A stretch of DNA of 64,000 nt from Amia ocellicauda (GCF_036373705.1 NW_027102750.1:1-64000); one strand, 5' to 3'; numbered from the stretch's first letter, positions 21,166-33,335 are shown. The notes: generated by a model from the sequence alone, not told the origin. Made by a program: numbers and translations.

Positions 21166-22683
21166 TCCCTCTTTCACTTCACTCTCCCCGTCACCCTCCT
21201 TCTCTCACCCTCAGAAGGCACTGGCACATATTGGCGTATGAGGCGGAGAAGTTGGGTTCGGAGACGGCCTTCTCGAAGATGAGCTCCATGACACCCTGGA
21301 GTCGCTGCTCCGTGTCGATGGTCAGCTCGTTCACTTGACGCATCCACGGCTGGAACATCTGTGGGGTCAGCTTGTTCAGAATACCACTCACCCTGCGGAA
21401 GAGCTCCTGTTGAAGGGGAAAGGGGGGAGGAGGGAAGGAAGGAAAAAGAGTTAGTTCTGCAAACCTCGGCCAAGTCCGTGTTTTTATTTGTTCTGGAGAG
21501 GTGGGTGCATGTGAGCGTACTCAGCCCCTCAGTTCATCTTCTCCATCAGTAGAGGTCAGTGGCCCAGACACCAATGCACTACAAATAGATCATCAGTGGG
21601 GCTCCAATTTTACCCACAATCCCCTTTACTAGACTAGCAAATTATTATTCCCACCCCCCCAAACATGAACCGTGTCCTCTGCTCCTACATACCTGGGTCT
21701 TAATGACCTCGGGGTCATCACCCACTGTGGGAGCCTTCTTAATTGTAGGCAGGTAACACACATACAGTCATCTAAATAACAATCGCAATTAGACAGCAGT
21801 TGACAAAAAGTACAAATGAGACAAATGTCCAAGATCAGCATTAAACAGATCCATCAGAACAATGCAGGTAACCATCTCAATCAGAAGGATTTATATATAA
21901 AAACATGAAAATAAAACTCTAGGGTCTCCTAGACAAGCAGGGGGCTGCATACCTTAGCCAGGACCACATCGCTAATGCGGAGTTTCTGCAGCCTGTCACA
22001 GATGAACTCTAAGTCCAGCAGGAACTGACGCTCATTTTTCTCCTTCTCATCAGGGACATAATTACACCTGCAACATAATTTGAAAGCAACAACATTTCCA
22101 CAGGAGTCTTGGTTGTGCCGAGGATTACGAAATAATGAAAGCAATACATTTTAGACGTCGGCTCAAAATCCCTACCATTCGGCGTTGAAATGACCCAGGT
22201 TTATTTTGTATTTATACCATATCCAGTTCACCATATTCACATCCTCTCATACAGTAATCAATAAACGAGAATAATGGTTCAATTTGTAGCTACACACCTA
22301 TGCTTAGGAGCAATTCACACGATCTTGTACTGGTGAAGAACATTATTATTCACAATATGTCATTTAAAAAAATGTAGGCTATACATACCCTGCTGCAATG
22401 AAAAGAAAAAGATAGATTAATGAAACGGCCTACCTGAATCTTGCGGAGTCTTCAAGACAAAACTTGAAGTTTGCAATCGCTGCCATGCTTTTGAATTCAA
22501 TACAACCAAAAGGCTCTCGGGAACACTGAAATTACTCAGAGGTAAAATCAATCAACCGTACGACTCCGTCTCCAAACACACTATCAGCTCTAATTAGGCA
22601 ATATCCACAGAGCAAACAGAATCGAATTCCAGCAACTGTTACGTATGCAACTGACAACAACTGACGTCATACCCAACACATAT

Positions 22684-22921
22684 CAGAACAACATAATACA
22701 GTTCAGAAACGAGAGGCCACTCGACCCATCAGCTCGTTTGGTGTCCATTAATAACTAAATGATCCAAGGATCACATCCAGTCTATTTCTGAATGTTCCCA
22801 AATTGTGGCTTCAACCACATCGCTGGGGAGTCTGTTCCAGATTGTAATAACTCTCTGTGTGAACAAGTGTCTCCTGTTTTCTGTCTTGAATGGCTTGAAG
22901 CCCAATTTCCATTTGTGTCCA
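22684..22921 (-). mobile_element. CR1-like LINE 3' fragment upstream of the eIF4G-like gene
   Basis: Matches the CR1-like 3' region (GCTCGTTTGGTGTCCATTAA, GTTCCAGATTGTAATAACTC, CTTGAAGCCCAATTTCCATT). It lies about 200 bp upstream of the ATG at 22486 and in the same orientation as the gene. The 8-bp terminal repeat is lost. Confidence 0.85.
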
Positions 22922-24182
22922 AACACACTGAATCGAGTCACTCAATCGGTTCGCATCGCCCCACAAAAGAATCAGTCCCTCAGCCAGGCTCACACTGCGC
23001 ACTTTTACAACCCGACCCGAGTCTGAGAGGCGGGCAGCGTGGCTTTCCCTGGATGCTGTCTTTTGCTGGTGAAGAGTCGCACTACTGATCATTAAGGATC
23101 AACATTTGATCTGCATGGCTTATCACATCAGCGCCAACACAACAAGCAACGAGCAGCACAAGTGTCCCTCAGTCCAAGTCCACAACACACACGAGTGGCC
23201 TGTAACTCCCGATCAACAGCAGAGCTAGTAGGCTGGCACCCCCTCCTGTAAAATGAGCGGAACAACCCTATTCATCAATACAAGGCTGTAAGTCTAGAGA
23301 GAGGGCCTACCTTACATGTGTTTTCCTCTGGATTTTCAGGAAGCCAAGTCTTTGATGATGTCACCAAAACCCAGGTGGTGCTTTAAGGGCTTCAGAGTGA
23401 GCGCTCAGTCTGTCAGCCCCACTGTAGAGGCGCCCTGTTCTGCACAGGCCGGGTTACACACAGAGCAACCTGCACAGCCACGCAACTGGGAAAGTGACAT
23501 ATATGCGCAATGCAATGTCCACCTTCGGGCCACAGATTGCAGCTTCTTTCACGCAGTGACTGAAGCAAGGCGCTTGCAGTTTTGATATATCCCTTGAAAT
23601 GAGACATTGCGTCTGTGAAATCCTCTTAGATCAGCGCAGTGTTTCCTCTGAAGCAACAGCACAGGATCGGGGTTCTTGAGATGAGAGCTGATGTCCGTCC
23701 TGTTTCCAAACTTCGCTATTACTTTCCCCCGCTTTGTCTTTACAGTAATTGAACCCGTGAAAGGCTCTCTGGATTGTCAGTCTGCTTAGTCCCACCTTCA
23801 AGCAGAGAAACCAACTCTGATAGGACAGAACTGCGCCGGTAATCCCATGCATTAAATAGGGCCTGATTGTAGCGCCGTCTCCTGGTCAAGGGTGGACAGT
23901 GGTCAGCAGGCACCAACACCAGCCTAGGCACCCACACCGGGCCGCAGACCTCTGCAGGGCCCCAGGGTCCAAAGCAGGGGCCCACACTTCCCCACATCAC
24001 CCCCTCCACACTCTGTGATCTGGTATATCTACCGCACAGTGCACAATTCATTGAATTGCTGGTAAATTAAATACATTGTGAGCATAAGCGACATATATGT
24101 GAACCTTTTCTTGTCCCAAGAGTAGCACTGTTATCATTTCCGTTGCACAGAGCACAAGCATTTCCAAATCTTTTTCAAATAT
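22922..24182. other. no recognisable gene
   Basis: Moderately GC-rich sequence without a convincing exon. Open stretches at 22792-23088 and 23740-24051 show no family motif. Confidence 0.5.
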
Positions 24183-24338
24183 TTAACATAACAACATAAG
24201 AAAGTTTACAAACGAGAGGAGGTCATTTGCCACATCGTGCTCGTTTGGTGTCCATTAATAACTAAGTGATCCAAGGATCCTATCCAGTCTGATTTTAATT
24301 GTTCCCAAATTTTCAGCTTCAACCACATCACTGGGGAG

Positions 24339-25069
24339 TAGTGTTTCCAGCCCGGGGACCCGTGGTACCGAAAACCCGGGCAACCCGGACGATTTGTCAA
24401 TCTCACAAGCCCGGGTTTGGCATGGGTATAAAACCGGGGCTGAGAAACAAACCAACAAAAATCATACTTGCGTGCACAGAGCCTCAGTGAGCTCTTGTGT
24501 TTTTTCATTCGGTGAGAAGATTGATGTTCATTCCGTAACCTACAATATAATTGAGCACTGTTGCAAAATACGAGGAGTTCAAAAAAAATGTTCTGATCCA
24601 AGCTCGGTTTGGTTCTACTTCCTACAAATGCAAAAAGTATGCAAACAACGTATTGCAAACAGCTGGGGGCTCTACAAGGTCACTTCAGTTCATACAAATG
24701 ATCAATACATAATAACTCTGTGAATGAACTGAGTTCGTGTTTAATTTTAGCTTCACATAAAATACAGACACAAAAATGACATGTATTATTTTACTTATTT
24801 AGAATAACATTGATGATATGGCCAGGTTGTAGTTTAATGATTAAAATAAGGGGGAAAACTAAGATCCGAGGAGTTCAAGCATACGTTTGATGTGTCTAAC
24901 AGTGTGTTTTTTATTTATTTAATTTTGTTTCCATTTTGATTATTTATTCAATTTATATGCCTATGAGATAATCTGGCTTCAATCACAGATGCCCCGGGGA
25001 CCCAGGGTTTATGAAATTTAAACTCCAAAAACCCTGGCCTGGAATTTTCCCCCGATTTTGGAAACCCTA
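24339..25069. mobile_element. non-autonomous hAT-like element with 8-bp target duplication
   Basis: 731 bp inserted in the CR1-like 3' region. The target duplication CTGGGGAG occurs at 24331-24338 and 25070-25077. The ends are inverted: TAGTGTTTCCA at 24339 and, read in reverse complement, TAGGGTTTCCA at 25069. Eight-base target duplications and short inverted ends are diagnostic of hAT. No transposase is encoded. Removing it rejoins the LINE exactly. Confidence 0.85.
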
Positions 25070-25717
25070 CTGGGGAGTTTGTTCCAGATTGTGACAACTC
25101 TATGTGTGAAGAAGTGTCTCCTGTTTTCCGTCTTGAATGCTTTGAAGCCCAATTTCTTTTTGTGTCTCTGCTGATCTGGAAAAGCTCCTCTGGTTTGATG
25201 TGGTCGATGCCTTTCATGATTTTGAAGACTTGAATCAAGTCCCCATGTAGTCTCCTCTGTTCCAGGGTGAAAAGGTTCAGTTCCTCAGTCTCTCAGTAGG
25301 ACATCTCAGTAGGACATCAGCTCTAACTAGTGCATCGTACAGTCTGAACATCACTGCCCTTGATTTAAAAGCAATGGCCCTAACACTGATCCCTGTGGAT
25401 CTCCACTAACAACCTCACTCCAGATAGAAGCAACTCCTCTAATCGACACCCTCTGTTTCCTCTACATCAACCAGTTCATAATCTACTACTTACATTACCC
25501 TGAATGCCTACAGCTTCCAATTTGAGGATCAGTCTTTGGTGTGGAACCTTATCAGAAGCTTTTTGAAAATGTACGTATATCATATCATGTGTTTTCACAT
25601 GATCTACAGCTGCAGTTGCATGTTCAAAAAACTCTAATACATTTGTAAGACATGATCTGCCTCGTCTAAACCCATGTTGACTATCTCCAAGAATATGGTT
25701 TTCATTAAAATGCTCCT

Positions 25718-26101
25718 CTATTTCTGTCTAATCATTTTTTCCAACATTTTACAAGTAATGCAGGTGAGACTGATTGGTCTGTAATTTCCTGGCTCAGTTT
25801 TGTCCCCTTTCTTGTGGATTGGTATGACATTTGCTATCTTCCAGTCAGTTGGCACATCCCCTGTTCTAAGTGTCTTTTGGAATATTTGAGTTAGCGGCCT
25901 GTAAATAATTTCCCACATTTCTTTAAGTACTGTTGGAAATATACCATCTGGCCTAGGTGATTTGTTTGTTTTTAATTCTGCTAGTCCCTGTAGTACCTCC
26001 ACCTCATTTTTCCTGATCTCTCTTAGGGTTTGACTGGACTGGTTATTATCCTGTGGCATGTTATCTGTTTTTTCTTTTGTAAAAACCTCTAAAATACTCA
26101 T
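25718..26101 (-). pseudogene. CR1-like reverse transcriptase fragment
   Basis: The minus frame contains LKTNKSPRPDGIFPTVLKEM, RTGDVPTDWKIANVIPIHKK and GNYRPISLTCITCKMLEK, the region before box A in CR1-type reverse transcriptases. It stops before the catalytic boxes. Box A to C homology continues only as scattered pieces down to about 25320. Confidence 0.85.
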
Positions 26102-26722
26102 TTAGAACATTTACCATATCTTGTTCATTTTCCAAAATACTTCAATTTTTGCCCTCTATCTGTTTCACTTCATCCTTTATTGACCTCTTGCTGTTGTAGT
26201 ATTGAAAAAAGCTCTTTGCATTAGTTATAGAGCTATGTTTCTTTCTATTTCCCTCTTTGCTTTCCTGATCCCTTTCTTAAGATCTATTTGCAGTTCAACA
26301 TATTCTTTGTATTTTGTTTAGTCTCTATCCCTTTTGTATGCGCTATACCACATTTTCTCTCTCTTCAAATTTTTTTGCATACTTCCATTAAACCATTTTG
26401 GCCAATGTTTTTTGGTCCTCAATTTGCTAAGTTTTGGTATAAATTTCTCCTGAGCCTCAAGTAGTATATTCTTAAATATACCCATCCATTTTCAACTGAA
26501 TCTGATCCAGTGTGCTCCAGTCTACCTCTTCCAAGTGTCGCCTCATACCTTCAAGGTAGACCAAAATTGTAGACCATTGCTTTAGACTTGGGCCTTGTTT
26601 CTAGAAAGAATGCCTCAAAGATGACCATATTGTGATCACAGTTTGCTATTGATTCTATAACTAATGTCCCTCTGACTCTATCAAACATCTCGGTTATTTG
26701 AAGGGAAATCTGTCAAGGTCAC

Positions 26723-27318
26723 TGTTAAGGTACAACGCTTCAGTTGAAGCAGCCCTTCGGATCCCAGTGAATCGGGCAGTCAGGTCAGTCAGCATTTCAG
26801 CTACAGGGGAGACTTTTCAGCAGGAGACGAGCGCTCGGGAAGAAAAATGCACAGACACAGAAGTAGTCTGTTCGTTTATCTTCAGTTTATTGAAAGTTTC
26901 ACACAGCCTTTATACAGTCTAACAAACATCTTCAGTGATAGTTACGGGGCAGTCCCGATATGTAGTTACACACCATAATAGTACTGATTTTGCAGTGTTC
27001 CCACAAGCAGGTGCACATGTCATGCCTCGTGGGAATGTTATTGTCCGAGGATGTGTGTAACCCATAATATATTTGTGTTTCGGGAAGGGGAAAATGTAGC
27101 ACATACTGTACGAACAACATGTTTTGTGTCTGCCACAGCTGCTTGGATTACAAGCAGTTCTGCAAGCTATTTCAGCAGTGTGCATAAGACATAGATAATA
27201 AGTAAAGTTATGAATAACTCACAGTTCCTAACTAGTAACTTACTGGAAAGTTTCCTATATTTTCTAACAGTTATACAGTGGGTATATACAATACATAGGA
27301 GGCAATTTTACCCCAACA
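26723..27318 (-). mobile_element. solo LTR (minus) with 5-bp target duplication
   Basis: 596 bp. On minus it starts TGTTGGGGTAAAATTGCC (27318) and ends CCTTAACA (26723). GTCAC on plus occurs at both 26718-26722 and 27319-27323. A TATAAA and an AATAAA lie close together on the minus strand around 26890-26915, as expected for the promoter and poly(A) signal of an LTR. No internal retroviral sequence is present. Confidence 0.82.
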
Positions 27319-27323
27319 GTCAC

Positions 27324-28120
27324 CGTTGACAATTGGAAACAGCTCCTCAGTGGAATATGCCAGTAATGAGGACATAAGTGTACAAACATAAAGAAAGTCC
27401 TGCTATTACAAACTGCCAGCAAATGCATGTAATGCATTACTCATCTATTCAAAATACCTAGTTTACTGCATTACTATGATTATTATTATCCAATATAGAA
27501 ATATATTAACACATTAGTCTCAGTAACGTGCATTTTTCACCTTTAATTTTGTGTAATTTCCAGGAAAATAGTGTTGATACATTTTGAATAGTCAGTGAAA
27601 CATATCAATTTTCAAAGACTTCATGTCCCTCTTAACAGCCCTAGCAAACAATGCATTTACAGCATATTAATAAATAAAGAATACTTTAAGGGGGATGGTG
27701 TAAAACATCCATAGGAACAGCAGAGAAACTGTAAGTTAAACATGAACCTGAGATATTTCCACAATGTTTCTGGGTTCAAAAATAGGATCACCAAATAAAT
27801 AAGCAAGTAAATCTTAAAGTACAGCTATAGATAATTCATTTTTGTAAGGATATTATACATTATTGACAATGTTTTCTGTATCAGTTGTTAAAACCCCTAA
27901 AAAGAGCACATTATAAATGGTCAATGTGATTTATTTCCAGCACACAATCCCCAAAGAAATGACAGGAATTAAGGACTGTGTTGTGGAAATACCATTTTAA
28001 CTTGTATAAAAGGAAAGCTTTAAAGTTAATCTCTACTTTCTTTGGGTCTCAAATATTTAATTCTTAATTCCCCTAACTGGTCTTGGTTTGTATCGTTGAA
28101 ATGCAATTTGATCACAGAAT
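27324..28120. other. no recognisable gene
   Basis: AT-rich sequence with no motif or repeat that I recognise. Confidence 0.5.
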
Positions 28121-28159
28121 TTATCTATTTAACATGTCAAACAGTAGGTGGCAGAGTTT

Positions 28160-28316
28160 ACATTACATTATTTGTCATTTAGCAGACGCTCTTATCCAGG
28201 GCGACTTACATTTGTACCCATTTATTATTATTATTATTATTATTAATATTTTTATTTCTTGGCAGACGCCCTTATCCAGGGCGACTTACAACATAACTGC
28301 GAAAATACAGTGAAGT
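28160..28316 (-). repeat. two short LINE/SINE tails
   Basis: GCAGACGCTCTTATCCAGGG at 28183 and GCAGACGCCCTTATCCAGGG at 28262, separated by an ATT microsatellite. Both are 3'-terminal pieces of the L2-like family seen complete at 36470. Confidence 0.8.
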
Positions 28317-30640
28317 ACAATCAATCAATCAATCAATCAATCAATTTTTATTTGTATAGCGCCCTTCGCAGGGTAGCCACAGAGTGCTTTACAGACTGGT
28401 AAACATACAACAAACGTACAGCAAAATAAAAAACATAAATACAATAAAATCAAATATAGACCTGTAAACATTTTACATGATCTAGAATAAAGTGAGTGAA
28501 CATTTAAGTAAATAAAGCATTTAGGAACGGAGGAGAGAAAAACAAGAAAACTCCTAAGAATGGCATGTAGGAGAAAATGAATCTCTGGGGGTCCACGGCC
28601 TAGGGCCTAGGCCTAATGGTTGCCTCCCCTCCAGGCAGTATACTTATTACAGCAGCAAGGAGATCAGAAAGTTCTTTATCGGTGCTGCTGGCTGTGGTCT
28701 TCCCTGTGGAGGAGGCCTCTCGCTGGCCATCGGGGGTGGAGGGTTTGGACCATCAACAGGCTTTGGGTTGCGATGGCTCATCAAACCTTGGGTGTGGATG
28801 CCCCGCTGACCCTCCATTGTGAGGTGCTTCTGGGATGGGTTGTGCCTCATCAGACAGGTAGGGAGGTGCCAGTCCCTTTAGTGCTTTACATGTTAATAAG
28901 AGCACTTTAAAGTCTATCCTGTAGTGCACGGGCAGCCAGTGAAGAGAAGCCAATACTGGAGTGATGTGTTCATGTTTTTATGTTTTTGTTAGGATTCTTG
29001 CAGCAGCATTTTGGACTGAAGTGCACAAATAGCTCTGTTTGTGCTGCCTGACAGAATGGCATTACAGTAGTCCAATCTAGATGTAACAAATGCGTGTATC
29101 AATTTCTCAGTGTCCTGTAACGAGAGGAATTGTCTTAGTCTAGCAATGTTTCTAAGCTGGAGGAAGGAAGATCTCGACACATTCTGAATGTGTGATTCAA
29201 AAGATAGATTATGATCACAGATGACACCCAGGTTTCATGCCATCCCCTTAGGGGAGAAATTAAAGTTATCATTACTCAGTTTTGTTAGTGAATGATGAAC
29301 AGTTCGATTTTTGTCTCCTAAAATTATGACTTCTGTTTTGTCAGAATTAAGCATAAGAATTTTTTTTCTCATCCATGTTTTAATCTCAGACAGACAGCAG
29401 ATTCATTTTTCTAGGTCTATGGTGTTGTTAGGATTTACTGACAGATATAATTGTGTGTCGTCTGCGTAACTGTGAAAGTTAATATTATGTCGTCGAATGA
29501 TATCACCTAAAGGGAGCATGTACAATGAAAAAAGTACAGGTCCGAGGACTGAGCCCTGTGGGACTCCGTACTTAACCTCAGTTAAATTTGAGTGGTTCTC
29601 GTTAATCTGTGCATATTGGAGTCTGTTTGACAGATATGATTTAAACCATGAAAGCACATTGCGAGATAGGCCAATACGGTTTTCTAAGCGGTGTATCAAG
29701 ATTTTGTGGTCGATTGTGTCAAAAGCCGCACTTAAGTCTAATAAAATAATAACACTGGTGTGCCCTACATTGGAGGACTGAAACACGTCATTCAATACTT
29801 TTAACAGGGCCGTTTCTGTACTCAGGCCGGAACGGAAGCCTGATTGAAATTCTTCATAAAGGTGATTATCGGTTAAAAAAGCTTGCAGTTGGTTTGCAAC
29901 TACTTTCTCTAGAACCTTAGAAAGGAAGGGAAGGTTTGAGATAGGTCGATAGTGTTTAAGTTGGTTAGGGTCGACACTGGGTTTCTTAAGAAGTGGTTTA
30001 ATTACAGCTATTTTAAATGATTCAGGAACAGATCCTGAGAATAAAGAGACATTGATAATATTGTGTATTCTGTGAATAATTCATGGCAGAGATTGTTTTA
30101 GCAGTTTAGTGCGTATAGGGTCTAGTGCGCAGGTTGTTGTTTTCATTTTAGTAATTAAGGAGACCAATTCCTGGTGATTTACTACGTTAAACGAGTCCAA
30201 GGTAGGCAGGGGCTGTGAAGGACTGCATGTGTCAGCTATAAAATCTGTGTATGTTTCCTGTTCTATCTGTTTTCTAATGCTGTTAACTTTGCTATTGAAA
30301 TGATCCACGAAGTCACTACAGGTGAAATTGGGGGGGATGACCTCTGAAGGCTTTACCTTCTGGTTAGTAAGTGTCGCTATTGTATTAAAAAGAAAACGCG
30401 GGTTGTTCGTCGAACCACGGTGAGTGTTTTGTTGGTTTTTATTTGTCGTGTCCTTAATGGGGCTACTAAAGCAGTGCTTAGTGTATTGTTGAAATTATTT
30501 AATAATTCATCTGCAGATCCTTCTTTTGATAAAGCTAGCATTTGGCAAGAGGATAGTGATTTTATAAATAGCAGTGGGATTTAGGCAGCGAGTTTCTATG
30601 TTCCTTTCCGTGTGTCTAATTCTACTCCTCCTACAAGGCA
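28317..30640 (-). mobile_element. L2-like LINE with (AATC)n tail
   Basis: The minus-strand element ends at 28317-28345 in an AATC repeat (ATTG on its own strand), preceded by the TTTGTATAGCGCCCTTCGC sequence common in fish L2-type 3' ends. Coding remnants run from about 30310 down to about 28630. The 5' end, including the endonuclease, is missing or unrecognisable. Confidence 0.82.
28629..30310 (-). pseudogene. L2-like reverse transcriptase, broken
   Basis: Open blocks on minus: 30308-30081 (TTCALDPIRTKLLKQSLP), 29795-29403 (IILLDLSAAFDTIDHKIL, GVPQGSVLGPVLFSLYMLPL, FHSYADDTQLYLSV), 29180-28989 (IHAFVTSRLDYCNAILSGS), and 28953-28753 (ASLHWLPVHYRIDFKVLLLT). The order is reverse-transcriptase box A, box B, catalytic YADD, then the C-terminal block with HWLPV typical of L2-type LINEs. 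In-frame stops and frameshifts separate the blocks. Confidence 0.87.
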
Positions 30641-31165
30641 ATCAATCATTACAAATTAAATTTAGCTAAAACAGCAATTCAAAATAATACATTTTACAAA
30701 TTTCAATTTACAATTTACACAAGTACAGTAAGTGACTTCCTACATCCTTGACAGTGAAAGCTAAGTGCTGTCAAGATGTAGGGTCACAGTCAAGGGCTAC
30801 GGGAAAGGGAGCAAGGAGTAAAACAATCAAGAACGCGAGAAGCATAATAAAACTGTGAAGTGCTATCTAGCAGGGATAGAGGACTAATATTACAAGTGCT
30901 GTCGGAAGAGATGCGTCTTGAGTAAGTGCCGGAATGAGGTCAAGGACTCTGCTGTTTTGACTTCGGTGGGCAGGTCGTTCCACCATTTAGGTGCCAGGGA
31001 TGAGAAGGAGCGGTTCTGGAGGAGGCAGAGTTGGTCTATACAACTGGGTATTTTACTGGAGCAATCTAAGTGAAGTACCTTGCTCAAGGGTACAACAGCA
31101 CTGCCCCACCTGGGATTTGAACCCAAAACCCACAATATGAGTCCAGAGCCCTAAGCACTACTCCA
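30640..31165 (-). mobile_element. L2-like LINE 3' end with C-terminal coding remnant
   Basis: The minus frame 31135-30890 contains NRSFSSLAPKWWNDLPTEVK and LTSFRHLLKTHLFRQHL, the conserved end of a LINE ORF2, then a stop. The 3' UTR (30640-30890) matches the palindrome arms at 36470-37240. The upstream part (31040-31165) has CTTGCTCAAGGGTACAACAG and TGGGATTTGAACCC, typical of a fish LINE/SINE tail. Confidence 0.8.
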
Positions 31166-32330
31166 CAGTGTTGCATTAATCACAGACTGTACCAAGGCTC
31201 CATGTGATTCTTTATTGCACTTATACTGTTATTATTGTTTATTTGATTTAATTTTAATTATTCACTGATTGAGTCATGTTCTCAAATTGTTTGTTTTCAT
31301 TGATTGTATTCACTGATTGATTGACTTTTATTGATATTCACTATTATTGAACAGGCAGAAGCTTTGATCCCCGATGCGGCGCACCTGTATCACTGAGCAG
31401 CGGCCGCCTTCCCTCACGGCCACTACACCTGTGGACACTCAGCTGGAGATAAAGGCTGCCCTGCCAGAACAAAGGGGCACGGCGGAGCACCAGCAGGGAC
31501 AGTGACTGCGGGACGGGTTACAGAGGAGAGGATATCGGCTGTGAGGGTGCCAGCCGGTAGGCACTAACTCCTCGCAGGGTCGGAGCGGGTCCCTGCAGAT
31601 CGGGAGCTGCCTGGAGAAACATTAGCTGCTGGACGCAGTGACTCGACAGCGACAAGAGGATCTAAGGAACTATTACTGGCCAGAGACATTGACTTGGCTT
31701 CTACAAGACTGTATTCCTGGACTTGCCTTCTTGGTTCTGCGGTTTCCAGCTTCTCGGCGATAGACGGCACTTTGGGGCTCCGGACCAGCAGCCGGAGGGA
31801 GAAGCACATAGCGGACGGGTGAGAGGGACGCACTCAATATCCCTGTGAGCTTGTGATCGCAGCACTTGCCAGTGAGCGAGCGTGTCCTCCTCCTGAGACT
31901 GCTCTTTGTCCTGGATTGGGGCTGCTTGTGCGGACGAGCTGCTCGTTTGTGAGGATCTCTAGCCTGGGACGGAACCGGAGGCCGAGCCGGGTTGGGACTG
32001 TGTAATTGAGACCATTCTCTCGCCATTCTCCATCGTTTCATACATACGTTTTTTGATTGTGAATATAGGGGGTATTGTCTGGGCTTAGTTTTATTTGGGA
32101 ATTTAGTATAGTTTATTATATTTTCAGCTTTTGTATAGGTTTCTGTATTTTTATTTTTGCCCAGGTGATTAAAGGCAATTTTAATTGTAAAAAAAACATC
32201 GAGGGAACGGTGCCCTGCTAGTTGCCCCTGTTGTATTGTACATGGTGAATTTTATTTAATGGACTAGAATAAGACCTTTCTTATTTACTGGTGGCGTCTG
32301 TCCTGGGACCTTACCTGCAGGGGGAAATAA
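31166..32330. other. GC-rich block followed by AT-rich, LTR- or UTR-like sequence; unassigned
   Basis: 31360-32000 is conspicuously GC-rich. It is followed by AT-rich sequence (GTGATTAAAGGCAATTTTAA) and GGTGGCGTCTGTCCTGGGAC. The layout could be a transposon 5' region or an LTR, but I found no matching ends and no protein motif. Confidence 0.35.
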
Positions 32331-33019
32331 GTGAGTGTAACTCAGTTGGGATGGCATAGCGAGACTTCATGCGACCCAGTCAGAGGTGATTCTAGGGTAT
32401 GTGGGGGCCCCAGGCAAAATAAATCCTGATGGTGAAGCCAGGGAGAGCATGGTGGGGTTTCCCATTTGCGACACCCCTGGACCCACTGTTCACTGCCACT
32501 CGTGACAATTTTCAGGTTTTTCTGAATGCTTAAACACTAACAGTGATTCTTGAAGTACTATCTCTGAAATAATTAACACTTTTAGGCAATGTATTTAACA
32601 AGTGAGCAATGGGTTCAATCAAATATGAGCTGTTATACTGTTGCAGGTATAATTGGGATATTTTGAGATGGAAACCGGTAAGTGCTGTAGTCTTACTGGT
32701 ACAGTAATATGTACTGTACTTTCATAATGAGAAGGATCTCTCACTACAGTTTCTCAGTCGTTTATACACTGTGACCGAAAGCATGCACAGAGTGATCCGA
32801 GGTTCAAGCTAACATCCCAGAACCACTTCTGCAGGACTATGCACACCTTCACCTTGCTTCAACTCAATTGGTGAGTCCAGTTCACTCATGTTGCAAAACA
32901 TTACTCGCAACTCTCAATGTGTTGGCACAATTGTCATTGAGAAAACACCTGTACCTTTTGTGCAATACATGAGTCATCAGACAAAACTCAAAGTGCTAAT
33001 GTACTACAACACACTTCAC

Positions 33020-33335
33020 GTCTGCAAACCCATCCATCCATTTTCAAAACACACAATTCCTGTGAGGGTCGCGGGGCAGCCAGAGCCGATCCCGGCAGTG
33101 ATAGGGCACAAGGCAGGAATACAACCAGGACAGGATGCCAGGCCATCGCTGGGCAACATATACACAGCAATTTAACATAACCTAAACTGCATGTCTTTGG
33201 ACAGTGGGAGGAAACTGCAGAGCCTGGAGAAAACCCACACGGACACGGGGAGAACATGTAAACTCCAAACAGACTAGATCCCATGACCCATGGAGTTGTG
33301 AGGTAGCAGCACTAACCACCGCACCACCCTGTGCA
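33020..33335. repeat. L2-type tail repeat (CATCCATTTTC...GCACCACC)
   Basis: Begins CCATCCATCCATTTTCAAA and includes GGGAGAACATGTAAACTCCA and GCAGCACTAACCACCGCACC. It is a well-known fish LINE-tail module. A sister copy lies at 34310-34625 in the same orientation. Confidence 0.75.

Larger units (their letters stand above)
18848..22486 (-). pseudogene. eIF4G-related MIF4G-domain gene, eight exons, one in-frame stop
   Basis: Exons on minus: 22486-22434, 22067-21953, 21737-21693, 21406-21209, 20769-20623, 19693-19460, 19259-19155, 19030-18848. All introns are GT-AG with consistent phases (first phase 2, the rest phase 0), giving about 359 codons from ATG 22486 to TGA 18848. The product aligns with eIF4G1/eIF4G3: NERQFLLDLEF (eIF4E-site region), [79 protein letters not shown], and [19 protein letters not shown]. 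It covers the eIF4A-binding MIF4G (HEAT-1) domain only. The PABP region and the later MA3/W2 domains are absent; no MA3 or W2 sequence is seen in the remaining 18.8 kb of downstream window, though I checked this only by eye. The canonical YxxxxL-phi eIF4E-binding Tyr is Asn. Codon 286 (19196-19194) is TGA where the family has Arg (TSSRIRF). Conserved splicing suggests recent decay of a duplicate rather than a processed copy. A shortened protein or a sequence error is also possible. Confidence 0.85.
24183..26700 (-). mobile_element. CR1-like LINE, second copy, carrying a nested hAT MITE
   Basis: The minus-strand element ends at about 24183 with the (C)ATAAGAA-type tail and the CTCGTTTGTAAACTTTC 3' UTR. 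It extends up to about 26700, beyond the 5' limit of the copy at 3943-5835. It is interrupted at 24339-25069 by a hAT MITE and has lost part of the reverse-transcriptase core around 25300-25450. Confidence 0.85.

Noticed and set aside
18848-22486. Processed (retrotransposed) eIF4G pseudogene
   Set aside because: Seven introns with proper splice sites are retained, so the copy arose by DNA-level duplication.
24206-24658. 150-codon minus frame
   Set aside because: It lies across the hAT MITE and CR1-like tail junction and has no family motif.
31564-32041. Overlapping minus frames in the GC-rich block
   Set aside because: Arg/Ser/Pro-rich composition only, with no start context or homology. 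GC content explains the openness.
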